Below are positions 43,084-50,412 of a stretch of DNA of 64,000 nucleotides, piece after piece (positions within the stretch are counted from its first letter, which is position 1; every line of letters begins with the position of its first letter). A program made the translations under genes and the position numbers. Source of the stretch: Sphingopyxis italica (GTDB lineage Bacteria; Pseudomonadota; Alphaproteobacteria; Sphingomonadales; Sphingomonadaceae); contig NZ_JAATIT010000004.1 in NCBI RefSeq assembly GCF_011926545.1, positions 310,001-374,000 of the forward strand, written 5' to 3'. The notes under the pieces were generated by a model. That model made no database searches, was not told the DNA's origin, and was given only the letters and a program-made list of their open reading frames with translations.

Positions 43084-43821
43084 ATGACCCTGCTGCGTAC
43101 CGTCCTCCTGACCTCGATGGGCGCGCTCGCCCTTGCCGCCTGCGGCGAAAGCAAGACCGATCCCGCCAAGGAGCAGGAGGTCGTCGCGAAGGTCGCGCCG
43201 CCCGCCGGCAAGACCTGGTCGCAGGTCGTGCGCGTCGATGGCGACGGGATGATCATGGGCAACCCCGAAGCCCCGATCAAGCTCGAGGAATTCGGCGCCT
43301 TCACCTGTGGTCACTGCGCACAGTTCACCAAGGATTCGCACGAGGAGCTGAAGCGCGACTTCATCGACACCGGCCGCGTGTCGTACAAGCTGACCCCGTT
43401 CATGCTGCACCCCGTGGATGCGATCGCCGGCGCGATCGTCAAATGCGCGGGCCCCGAGCGTTTCTTCCCGCTCGCCGATGCGACCTTCATCGAGCATGAA
43501 GCCTTCATCGCCGGCGCGTCGAAGCCGCAGCCGGGGATCGAGGAAGCGATGAAGCTGCCCCCCGCGCAGCGTTTCAACGCGCTCGCGAAGGGCTGGGGGA
43601 TCGACCAATTCTACCAGCAGCGCGGCGTCCCCGCCGCGACGATCCAGCAGTGCCTGAGTAAAGTCGAAAATGTCGAGGCGATCGAAAAGGGGACGAACGC
43701 GGGGGTCGAAAAATATCAGATCACCGGCACGCCGACCTTCGTCATCAACGGCCAGGTCGCCGAAGGCATCGCCGCCTGGGGCCCGCTCCGCGACCGCCTG
43801 CGCACGATGGGCGCGCGCTGA
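43084..43821 (+). CDS. DsbA-like lipoprotein thioredoxin
   Basis: 245 residues. Signal MTLLRTVLLTSMGALALAACGE with lipobox Cys20 predicts a lipid anchor. The active site is CGHC (Cys75-Cys78) in FGAFTCGHCAQF and the cis-Pro loop ITGTPTFVING. Additional Cys residues (VKCAGPERFF and IQQCLSK) may form a second pair, as in some alphaproteobacterial DsbA proteins. A paralogue of the upstream gene with a different dipeptide (GH versus HI), so probably a different redox potential. Ends 8 bp before a family A repeat. Confidence 0.92.
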   Translation: MTLLRTVLLTSMGALALAACGESKTDPAKEQEVVAKVAPPAGKTWSQVVRVDGDGMIMGNPEAPIKLEEFGAFTCGHCAQFTKDSHEELKRDFIDTGRVSYKLTPFMLHPVDAIAGAIVKCAGPERFFPLADATFIEHEAFIAGASKPQPGIEEAMKLPPAQRFNALAKGWGIDQFYQQRGVPAATIQQCLSKVENVEAIEKGTNAGVEKYQITGTPTFVINGQVAEGIAAWGPLRDRLRTMGAR

Positions 43822-43828
43822 CGATATG

Positions 43829-43965
43829 ATCCTCCCTGCCGCGAAGCGGTGGGGAGGGGGACCGCTCGCGGAGCGAGTGGTGGAGGGGCCGCGACGTCGC
43901 GCAATGGCCCCTCCGTCAGTCCCTACGGGACTGCCACCTCCCCATGGCTTCGCCACAGGGAGGAT
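43829..43965. repeat. Paired inverted hairpin repeat, family A, copy 1
   Basis: 137 bp. The ends are inverted copies reading ATCCTCCCTG-xx-GCGAAGC-yy-TGGGGAGG, with xx/yy = CC/GG on the left and TG/CA on the right, so each end folds with a GAA loop. A central stem GGAGGGGCC / GGCCCCTCC adds a third hairpin. Located between the DsbA lipoprotein and smc. Confidence 0.92.
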
Positions 43966-44073
43966 TGCCCCCCCTTGCGACTCCCCCCGCCACGCGGCAT
44001 GACGGCTTCATGGGGGATATGTGACACCAAGGTTGCACCAGCTCCGATTCGATGAGCTGCCCGGGGGTATCCC

Positions 44074-47000
44074 GTGCAGATAAAGCGGCTGCGCCTCACC
44101 GGTTTCAAAAGTTTCGTCGAACCCACCGAATTGCGCATCGAGCCCGGGCTGACCGGCGTCGTCGGCCCCAATGGCTGCGGCAAGTCGAACCTCCTTGAGG
44201 CGATCCGCTGGGTGATGGGCGAATCCTCGCCCAAATCGATGCGCGGCGGCGGGATGGAGGATGTCATCTTCGCCGGCACCTCGTCGCGCCCCGCGCGCGA
44301 TTTCGCCGAGGTCGCATTGCATTGTGACACCGAAGGCGCGCTCGTCGCGGGCCTGTCGGACTCGAGCGACGGCGACGATCTCGAAGTCATCCGCCGCATC
44401 GAGCGCGGCGCGGGGTCGGCCTATCGCGCCAACGGCCGCGACGTGCGCGCGAAGGACGTCGCGCTGATCTTCGCCGACGCCGCCACCGGTGCGCACAGCC
44501 CCGCGCTCGTCAGCCAGGGCAAGATCGCGAACGTCATCTCAGCCAAGCCGACCGACCGCCGCGCGATGCTGGAGGAAGCGGCGGGCATCGCGGGGCTCCA
44601 CGTCCGCCGCAAGGACGCCGAGCAGAAATTGCGCGCGACCGAGACCAACCTCACGCGCCTTTCCGAAATCGTCGCCGACATGGAGGTGCGCGCCAACGCG
44701 CTGCGCCGCCAAGCGCGCGCGGCGGAGAAATACAAGAAGCTCAGCGAAGACATCCGCGTCGCCGAGGCACGGCTGATCTACGCGCGCTGGCGCGAGGCCG
44801 CCGCCGCCGCCGACCAGGCGCGCCGCGACGCCGACGCCGCCGAAGCGGCGGTCAAGACCGCGCAGGACGAACTCGAAACCGTCTCCAAGGCCCAAGCCGA
44901 GGTCGCAACCCGCGTCGCCGCGGCGCGGGGCGACGCGCAGGCGCAGCGGGGTGCACTCGCCGAAGCGACCGCCACGCAGGTGCGCCTGCAGGGGGAGGAG
45001 CGCGCCGCGCTCCAGCGGCTCGAAGACCTCGCGGCGCAGCAGCGGCGCATCGCCGACGACCGTGCGCACGAAGGCGAGCTTGCGCGCGAAGCGCATGCCG
45101 CGCTGACCGCGCTCGACGCCGAGACGAAATCGCTGGCGCAGGACATCGCGGGACACGATGCGGGCAAGGCCGCGCTCGCCGAGGCCAGCTTCGCCGCGCA
45201 GGCGCGCCTCCGCGATGCCGAAGTCGCGCTCGCGCAGGCGCGCGCCAAAGCCGCGAGCGAAGCGGCTGACCGCCGTATCGCGGTGTCGGCGGTGGACAGC
45301 GCCGAAGCCGGCGTGCGCCGCGTCGGGCAAGACAAGGCGCGCGTCGATGCCGAGGTTGCCGCGCTCGGCGACAGCGCGGCGCTCGCCGCGAAGCTCGCCG
45401 ATAGCACGAAAGCCGCCGAAGCCGCCGAAGCCGCCATCGCCGCCGCCGAAACCTCCTTGCAACACGCCGAGGCCGACCGCGAAGCGACCGCCGCCGACCT
45501 CGCGGGCGGCGAGGCGGCGCTCGCCGAAGCGCGCGCCGCGCTCGCCGCGCTCGAAGGTGAGGCATCGACGCTCGAACGCGCGCTCGCCGCCGCGCGCAGC
45601 GATGCCGACCGTATCCTCGACCAGCTCCGCGTCGCGCCCGGTTACGAAGCCGCGCTCGCCGCCGCACTCGGCGACGACCTCGACGCCGGGACCGACCGCG
45701 ATGCCGCGCGCAGCTGGGGCGGCGCCGATGCGGCGAAAGGCGACCCGGCGCTGCCCTCCGGCACCAGTCCGCTTGCCGACCATGTGCAGGCCCCCGCCGC
45801 GCTCGCGCGCCGCCTCGCGCAGGTCGCGGTCGCGACAAGCGACGCCGGCCAGCCGCTCGCCGTCGGCCAGCGCCTCGTCACCACCGATGGTGTGATGCGC
45901 CGCTGGGACGGCTTCGTCACGCGCGGCGACGGCGCCACCGCGACCGAACGGTTGCAGCGCCAGAATCGCCTCGACGCGCTCGCCGCGCAGCGTCCGCAGG
46001 TCGAGCTTGGCGTGCAGGAATTGCAGGATCGCCGCGACGCCGCCGCCGCGAAGGCCGCCACCCTCGCCGAAGCCGCCGGCACCGCGCGCAAGGCACTCGC
46101 CCAGGCCGACGAGGTGCGCCGCACCGCGCTGCGCGCCGCCGATCAGGCGCAGGCCGCGCTCGACCGGCACCGCGATGCCGCCGCGATGTTCGATCGCCGC
46201 CTTGCCGAAATCGCCGACGCCGCGAAGGAAGCGGCCGAGACGCTCGCCGCACAGGAAACCGCACTCGCCGCGCTCCCCGACGAACGGCTGGCGCGCGCCG
46301 CGCTCGAAGCCGAGGAAACGGCGACCGACCGCGCGCGCGCCGACGCGGGCACGGCGCAGGGCGCCCTTGCGGCGCACGAACGCACGCTCGCGAGCCTCAG
46401 CGAACGGCAAGCGGTGGTCAGTGCCGAGATCAAGAGCTGGAAGGCGCGCGCGGGCGAGGCCGCGCGCCGCGTCACCGAGATGGACAAGCGCGCCGAGGCG
46501 CTCGCCGCCGAAGCCGCCAAGCTCGCCGACCTCCCCGCCCGGCTCGCCGAACAGCGTGCCGAGGCCGAGGCCCGGCAAACGGCGCTGCGCGACAAGGTCG
46601 CCGCCGCCGAAGCGCAGGAACGCGCCGCCGAGGCCGCGCTGCGCGAAGCCGAAACCGCGCTGAACGCGATCCGCGAGCGCGTCGCCGCCGCGCGCGAAAC
46701 GCGCGCCGGCGCCGTCGCGCGCTCCGAAAATGCCGAACTCCGCCGCATCGAGATGGGCCGCCTGTCGGGCGAGCGGTTCGAATGCCCGCCGCCGCTGCTC
46801 CCGCAAAAGGCCGGGTTCGAGAGCGCGGGCGTCGGCGACGCCACCGCCGAATCGGCGCAGCACGACCGGCTGATCGCCGATCGCGAGCGGCTTGGCCCGG
46901 TCAATCTCGTCGCCGCCGACGAACTCGTCGAACTCGATACCGAGCGCGAAAAAAGCGCGGCCGAGATCGAGGAGCTGACGCAGGCGGTGAACCGGCTGCG

Positions 47001-47517
47001 CGGCTCGATCGGCAGCCTCAATCGCGAGGGCCGCGCGCGGCTGCTCGCGGCGTTCGAGGCGGTGAATACCCATTTCCAGCGCCTCTTCACGACCCTCTTC
47101 AACGGCGGCCAGGCGCATCTCGAACTCGTCGATTCGGACGATCCATTGGAAGCCGGGCTCGAAATCATGGCGCAGCCGCCGGGCAAGCGCCTCGGCACGC
47201 TCACCTTGCTCTCGGGCGGCGAGCAGGCGCTCACCGCCGTCGCGCTGATCTTCGGCCTTTTCCTCACCAACCCGGCGCCGATCTGCGTCCTCGACGAGGT
47301 CGACGCGCCGCTCGACGACGCGAATATCGAACGTTTCTGCGACCTGCTCGACCGCATGGCGCGCGAAACCAACACCCGCTACCTGATCGTCACCCACAAT
47401 GCGGTCACGATGGCGCGCATGCACCGCCTGTTCGGGGTGACGATGATCGAGCGCGGCGTCTCGCGCCTCGTCTCGGTCGACCTCGGCGGCGCCGAGGAAC
47501 TGCTCGCGGCGGAGTAG
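44074..47517 (+). CDS. smc: Chromosome partition protein SMC
   Basis: Condensin ATPase that organises and separates chromosomes. 1147 residues from GTG 44074 (MQIKRLRLTGFKSF). The N-terminal Walker A is GPNGCGKSN (31-39). Very Ala/Glu/Arg-rich coiled coils flank a hinge near 500-600. The C-terminal ABC signature LLSGGEQALTAVALIFGLFL and Walker B APICVLDEVDAPLDDANIERF are intact. The scpA/scpB partners are not in the window. The extreme Ala-coding bias produces long antisense open frames that are not genes. Confidence 0.97.
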   Translation: MQIKRLRLTGFKSFVEPTELRIEPGLTGVVGPNGCGKSNLLEAIRWVMGESSPKSMRGGGMEDVIFAGTSSRPARDFAEVALHCDTEGALVAGLSDSSDGDDLEVIRRIERGAGSAYRANGRDVRAKDVALIFADAATGAHSPALVSQGKIANVISAKPTDRRAMLEEAAGIAGLHVRRKDAEQKLRATETNLTRLSEIVADMEVRANALRRQARAAEKYKKLSEDIRVAEARLIYARWREAAAAADQARRDADAAEAAVKTAQDELETVSKAQAEVATRVAAARGDAQAQRGALAEATATQVRLQGEERAALQRLEDLAAQQRRIADDRAHEGELAREAHAALTALDAETKSLAQDIAGHDAGKAALAEASFAAQARLRDAEVALAQARAKAASEAADRRIAVSAVDSAEAGVRRVGQDKARVDAEVAALGDSAALAAKLADSTKAAEAAEAAIAAAETSLQHAEADREATAADLAGGEAALAEARAALAALEGEASTLERALAAARSDADRILDQLRVAPGYEAALAAALGDDLDAGTDRDAARSWGGADAAKGDPALPSGTSPLADHVQAPAALARRLAQVAVATSDAGQPLAVGQRLVTTDGVMRRWDGFVTRGDGATATERLQRQNRLDALAAQRPQVELGVQELQDRRDAAAAKAATLAEAAGTARKALAQADEVRRTALRAADQAQAALDRHRDAAAMFDRRLAEIADAAKEAAETLAAQETALAALPDERLARAALEAEETATDRARADAGTAQGALAAHERTLASLSERQAVVSAEIKSWKARAGEAARRVTEMDKRAEALAAEAAKLADLPARLAEQRAEAEARQTALRDKVAAAEAQERAAEAALREAETALNAIRERVAAARETRAGAVARSENAELRRIEMGRLSGERFECPPPLLPQKAGFESAGVGDATAESAQHDRLIADRERLGPVNLVAADELVELDTEREKSAAEIEELTQAVNRLRGSIGSLNREGRARLLAAFEAVNTHFQRLFTTLFNGGQAHLELVDSDDPLEAGLEIMAQPPGKRLGTLTLLSGGEQALTAVALIFGLFLTNPAPICVLDEVDAPLDDANIERFCDLLDRMARETNTRYLIVTHNAVTMARMHRLFGVTMIERGVSRLVSVDLGGAEELLAAE

Positions 47518-47519
47518 GG

Positions 47520-47548
47520 TTGACTTTAACAGTTTTTGTAGTTACATA
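47520..47548 (+). promoter_or_regulatory. Candidate promoter of the brnTA module
   Basis: TTGACT (47520-47525), 17-bp spacer, TACATA (47543-47548), in the AT-rich gap after smc. The remaining leader of about 130 bp contains the palindrome AATCT-C-AGATT (47595-47605) and two copies of TCTAATCTC (47592 and 47605), possible operator sites. Confidence 0.5.
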
Positions 47549-47686
47549 AATTGAGCAGCACGCGGTAACTCTGACCAACATTTCACCTTGATCTAATCTC
47601 AGATTCTAATCTCGTATTTTGTGCGCCCTGCTTGTTCAATAGCAATTGCCCTCGGCCGGGCAGGTTGCCTCGACAGCGAGATAGAT

Positions 47687-47959
47687 ATGAAAATTAGCTA
47701 CGATGAGGCGAAACGTCTGTGGACGCTCCGGGAACGAGGCCTCGATTTTGCCGATGCCGGCAAGGTTTTTGCCAAGGATTATTTGGAGTTTGTCGACGAC
47801 CGGTACGACTATGGTGAGACACGCTACATCATATTTGGTGAACTCGCAGGCCGGCCTGTTTCCATTGTCTGGACACCGCGCGAAGACACGCACCGCATCA
47901 TTTCGATGAGACATGTACATGACGAAGAACTCGAAGCCCGCCGAACAACCCTGGATTGA
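47687..47959 (+). CDS. brnT: BrnT family toxin
   Basis: Ribonuclease-type toxin of a type II toxin-antitoxin pair. 90 residues from ATG 47687; the frame is open 22 codons further upstream without a start of note. MKISYDEAKRLWTLRERGLDFADAGKVFAKDYLEFVDDRYDYGETRYIIFGELAGRPVSIVWT has the BrnT layout, and the conserved C-terminal RIISMRHVHDEELEA replaces the usual R-I-I-S-A-R-x-A. Lower GC than smc before it. The antitoxin frame overlaps its last 47 bases, the normal toxin-first order. Confidence 0.9.
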   Translation: MKISYDEAKRLWTLRERGLDFADAGKVFAKDYLEFVDDRYDYGETRYIIFGELAGRPVSIVWTPREDTHRIISMRHVHDEELEARRTTLD

Positions 47960-48200
47960 TCCGGACGACGCACCCGAATGGACGGAGGATCATTTTCGCC
48001 GCGCGGCCGTCTACAAGGATGGTAAGCTGGTCAAGCCGGCGGACGGGACCTGGACCAAGCGCGGCCGGCCGAAATCCGCTGACCCCAAGCAGCAAGTGAC
48101 GCTGCGTCTCGACGCGATCGTCCTCGAAAAATTCCGCGCCATGGGCCCGCGCTGGCAAAGCCGCATCAATGCGGAACTTCGCAAGGCGCTGGGTCTCTAA
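47913..48200 (+). CDS. brnA: BrnA family antitoxin
   Basis: 95 residues from ATG 47913; ATG 47919 (MTKNSKP) is also possible. DDAPEWTEDHFRRAAVYKDGK is the toxin-binding N-terminal part. The C-terminal ribbon-helix-helix KRGRPKSADPKQQVTLRLDAIVLEKFRAMGPRWQSRINAELRKAL is the DNA-binding domain that should autoregulate the module. Its stop overlaps the 3' end of the convergent ubiA gene by a few bases. Confidence 0.92.
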   Translation: MYMTKNSKPAEQPWIDPDDAPEWTEDHFRRAAVYKDGKLVKPADGTWTKRGRPKSADPKQQVTLRLDAIVLEKFRAMGPRWQSRINAELRKALGL

Positions 48201-49105
48201 GGCGCCATCCCCACCACCAGCATCGCGGCGAACACCAGCAGCCCCGCAAAGCGATTGCTCCGGAACTTGGCGAGCGCATCCTCGCCGTTCGCGGGGTCGA
48301 GCGTCACCACCTGTCCGGTCAGATGCAGTGCCGCGGGCAGCAGCGCGGCGAGCGCCAGCGGATCGGGGCGCACCGCCCACAACGCGCCGCCCCAGCAGGC
48401 GAGCGCGGCGGCGTAGCACATTGCGACGCCGCCCTTCACATGGCTCCCCATTGCGCGCGCGCTCGACTTCACGCCTACAGCCATATCATCCTCGATATCC
48501 TGCAGCGCATAGATGGTGTCGTAACCGATCACCCACGCGATACAGCCGGCATAGAGCAAGGGCAGCGCCAGCCCGTCCTGCCCGCCGACCGCGATCCACG
48601 CGACGAGCGCACCCCAGCTGAACACCAGCCCCAGCCACGCCTGCGGCCACCAGGTGATGCGCTTCATAAAGGGATAGGCGGCGACGAGAATCAGGCTCGC
48701 GAGCGCGACGATCTGCGCCGGCCGCGGCAGCTGGAACAGCACCAGCAACCCGATGAGCGACAGAAAGACCGCCCACAGCAACGCGCTCACCATCGATACC
48801 GCGCCGCTCGCCACCGGCCGCGACGCGGTGCGCGCGACCTGCGCGTCGAGGTCGCGGTCGACGACGTCGTTATAGACGCAGCCCGCCCCGCGCATGGCGA
48901 TCGCGCCGAGCAGCATCCACAGGAACAGCGGCCAGTGGCTGACCGCCCCGCCGCCGAGCGCGAGGCTCCAGGCGCACGGCCAGTACAGCAGCCACCAGCC
49001 GATCGGCCGGTCGAAGCGCGCGAGCAGCGCATAGGGCCGCGCCGCGGCGGGGAGCAGCGCGACGAAGCCGCGAAGCTGGCTGTCGGGGGGATGGGTGGCA
49101 GTCAT
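48197..49105 (-). CDS. ubiA: 4-hydroxybenzoate polyprenyltransferase
   Basis: Integral membrane enzyme that attaches the polyprenyl tail to 4-hydroxybenzoate in ubiquinone synthesis. 302 residues with about eight or nine membrane helices. The first Asp-rich motif is NDVVDRDLD (79-87 region), followed by SRPVASG, and the second is YALQDIEDD (about 205). ARFDRPIGWWLLYWPCAWSL is the usual N-terminal signature. Single gene, convergent with brnA. Confidence 0.95.
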   Translation of the reverse strand: MTATHPPDSQLRGFVALLPAAARPYALLARFDRPIGWWLLYWPCAWSLALGGGAVSHWPLFLWMLLGAIAMRGAGCVYNDVVDRDLDAQVARTASRPVASGAVSMVSALLWAVFLSLIGLLVLFQLPRPAQIVALASLILVAAYPFMKRITWWPQAWLGLVFSWGALVAWIAVGGQDGLALPLLYAGCIAWVIGYDTIYALQDIEDDMAVGVKSSARAMGSHVKGGVAMCYAAALACWGGALWAVRPDPLALAALLPAALHLTGQVVTLDPANGEDALAKFRSNRFAGLLVFAAMLVVGMAP

Positions 49106-49186
49106 CGCTGCGCGGGCGATAGCAGGCGGAGCCTCGCGAATAAATGCCCGATCGCTGTCGCTGCTCCTCCCGGAGCGAGCGCGCCG

Positions 49187-49846
49187 TCAGTCACAGGTGG
49201 CCGGGGTGCCCGGCGACTTCACCCCCGACAGGTCGCGCGCCTCGCGGATATTATAGGCCGCGGTCGACCGGATGGTCCGCGGGCCGAGCCAGTCGCCGAA
49301 CAGCAGCGGCTGATATTCATAGGTGACTTCGACGAACATGATCGCGGTGCCCGCCACTGCGGTCACCTCGCGGCCCATCGGCCCCATGCCCTTGAAATCG
49401 GTGCCGGTCGCGCCGGTGCCTTCGACGCCATAGGCCGATGCGACCTCCATATTGCCGTAACATCGCTGCCACTTGATCGTCTGCCCGCCGTCGTCGTTGC
49501 GCTGGAGGCTCGACAGGATGATGCGGCCATTATTCTCGAGATCAAGGCCCGCCGCCTGCCGTTCGGCGCCCGCGAACACCTCGTTGATATCGACTTCGCG
49601 CACCTGCGGCTGCGTCAGATTGCTGCCCGCCGCGATACGCGCGGCATTGTCGGCGGTGTTGAGCCCGAGCTGGCTGACGCGCGTGTGCGCCAGCGTCAGA
49701 TTGGCGATCTCGAGTCCGCCGAAGCCGACGAGCACGAGGAAGGGAATGGCAAAGGCCATTTCGAGCATGACCGCGCCGCGGGTGCTGCGCGCGAGATGGC
49801 GCGCGGCGATCCGCGTCCGGCGGCGAAGGCGGAAAAGCGGGGTCAT
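49187..49846 (-). CDS. TadE/TadG-type pilus assembly protein
   Basis: 219 residues from ATG 49846, whose first bases overlap the previous stop (ATGA). RRTRIAARHLARSTRGAVMLEMAFAIPFLVLVGFGGLEIANLTLAHTR (about 8-56) is the TadE signature: a positively charged, pseudopilin-like start, Glu in the membrane helix, and a long periplasmic domain with N-x-A-A spacing. The rest is a secreted beta-rich region with Cys residues. Third of three coupled genes; the role is minor pseudopilin-like. Confidence 0.85.
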   Translation of the reverse strand: MTPLFRLRRRTRIAARHLARSTRGAVMLEMAFAIPFLVLVGFGGLEIANLTLAHTRVSQLGLNTADNAARIAAGSNLTQPQVREVDINEVFAGAERQAAGLDLENNGRIILSSLQRNDDGGQTIKWQRCYGNMEVASAYGVEGTGATGTDFKGMGPMGREVTAVAGTAIMFVEVTYEYQPLLFGDWLGPRTIRSTAAYNIREARDLSGVKSPGTPATCD

Positions 49847-50412
49847 CCGCACGTCTCCGCCAACACTTCGCCGTCGGCGGCGAACGGCTGGTTGCGTAGC
49901 AGCGTCGCCGAGGTGAGCGTCTTGGATTGCGGTTGCCCCAGCATCTTCCATACCGGCAGCACGCGGTCGAACTTCATCGACACCGTATATTGGACGACGT
50001 CGTCCGCGCCGCCATTGCCCTGCTTGCCGCCATCCTCCCAGCAATCGTCGGGCGAGGGATCCTGGACGCCGTTGCCGTTGGTGTCGACCCAGCGCAGCGG
50101 CTTGATCTCGCTGTAATCGTCGAAGGCGCGGCGGTTGAAACTCACCGTCGCGTTCTTGAACACCTTCTTGACCTCGGCGCCGACCGCATTGTCGAGCGCG
50201 GTCTGATCGGCGGCGAAACCTTCAAGCGTCGCGTCGCGGCCCGCCTTGGCGACCACGCCCTGCAGCACCTGCTGCGCATACATCTGCCAGCAATAATCGA
50301 AGATGCCGAGCAGGATCAGCAGAAAGACCGGCGCGGTCAGCGCGAATTCGACGAACGCGGTGCCGCGCTCGCTTCGCCGCAACCGGCGGAGCAGGGTGCG
50401 GGCGCCGGTCAT
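49843..50412 (-). CDS. TadE-like pilus assembly protein
   Basis: 189 residues from ATG 50412, overlapping the vWA gene's stop by ATGA. RRLRRSERGTAFVEFALTAPVFLLILLGIFDYCWQMYAQQVLQGVVAKAGRDATLEG (about 9-65) is the TadE N-terminal signature, with the conserved Glu in the transmembrane helix. The periplasmic part ends DGEVLAETCG. A sister of the next gene. Coupled to it by a further ATGA overlap. Confidence 0.88.
   Translation of the reverse strand: MTGARTLLRRLRRSERGTAFVEFALTAPVFLLILLGIFDYCWQMYAQQVLQGVVAKAGRDATLEGFAADQTALDNAVGAEVKKVFKNATVSFNRRAFDDYSEIKPLRWVDTNGNGVQDPSPDDCWEDGGKQGNGGADDVVQYTVSMKFDRVLPVWKMLGQPQSKTLTSATLLRNQPFAADGEVLAETCG

Noticed and set aside
44539..47424. 961-residue open frame antisense to smc
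   Set aside because: Created by the Ala/Arg/Glu codons of the SMC coiled coil; composition is low-complexity and there is no ribosome site.
47588..47620. Second brnTA promoter (TTGATC ... TATTTT)
   Set aside because: The spacing is 21 bp, too long for a standard promoter; the pair at 47520-47548 is better.
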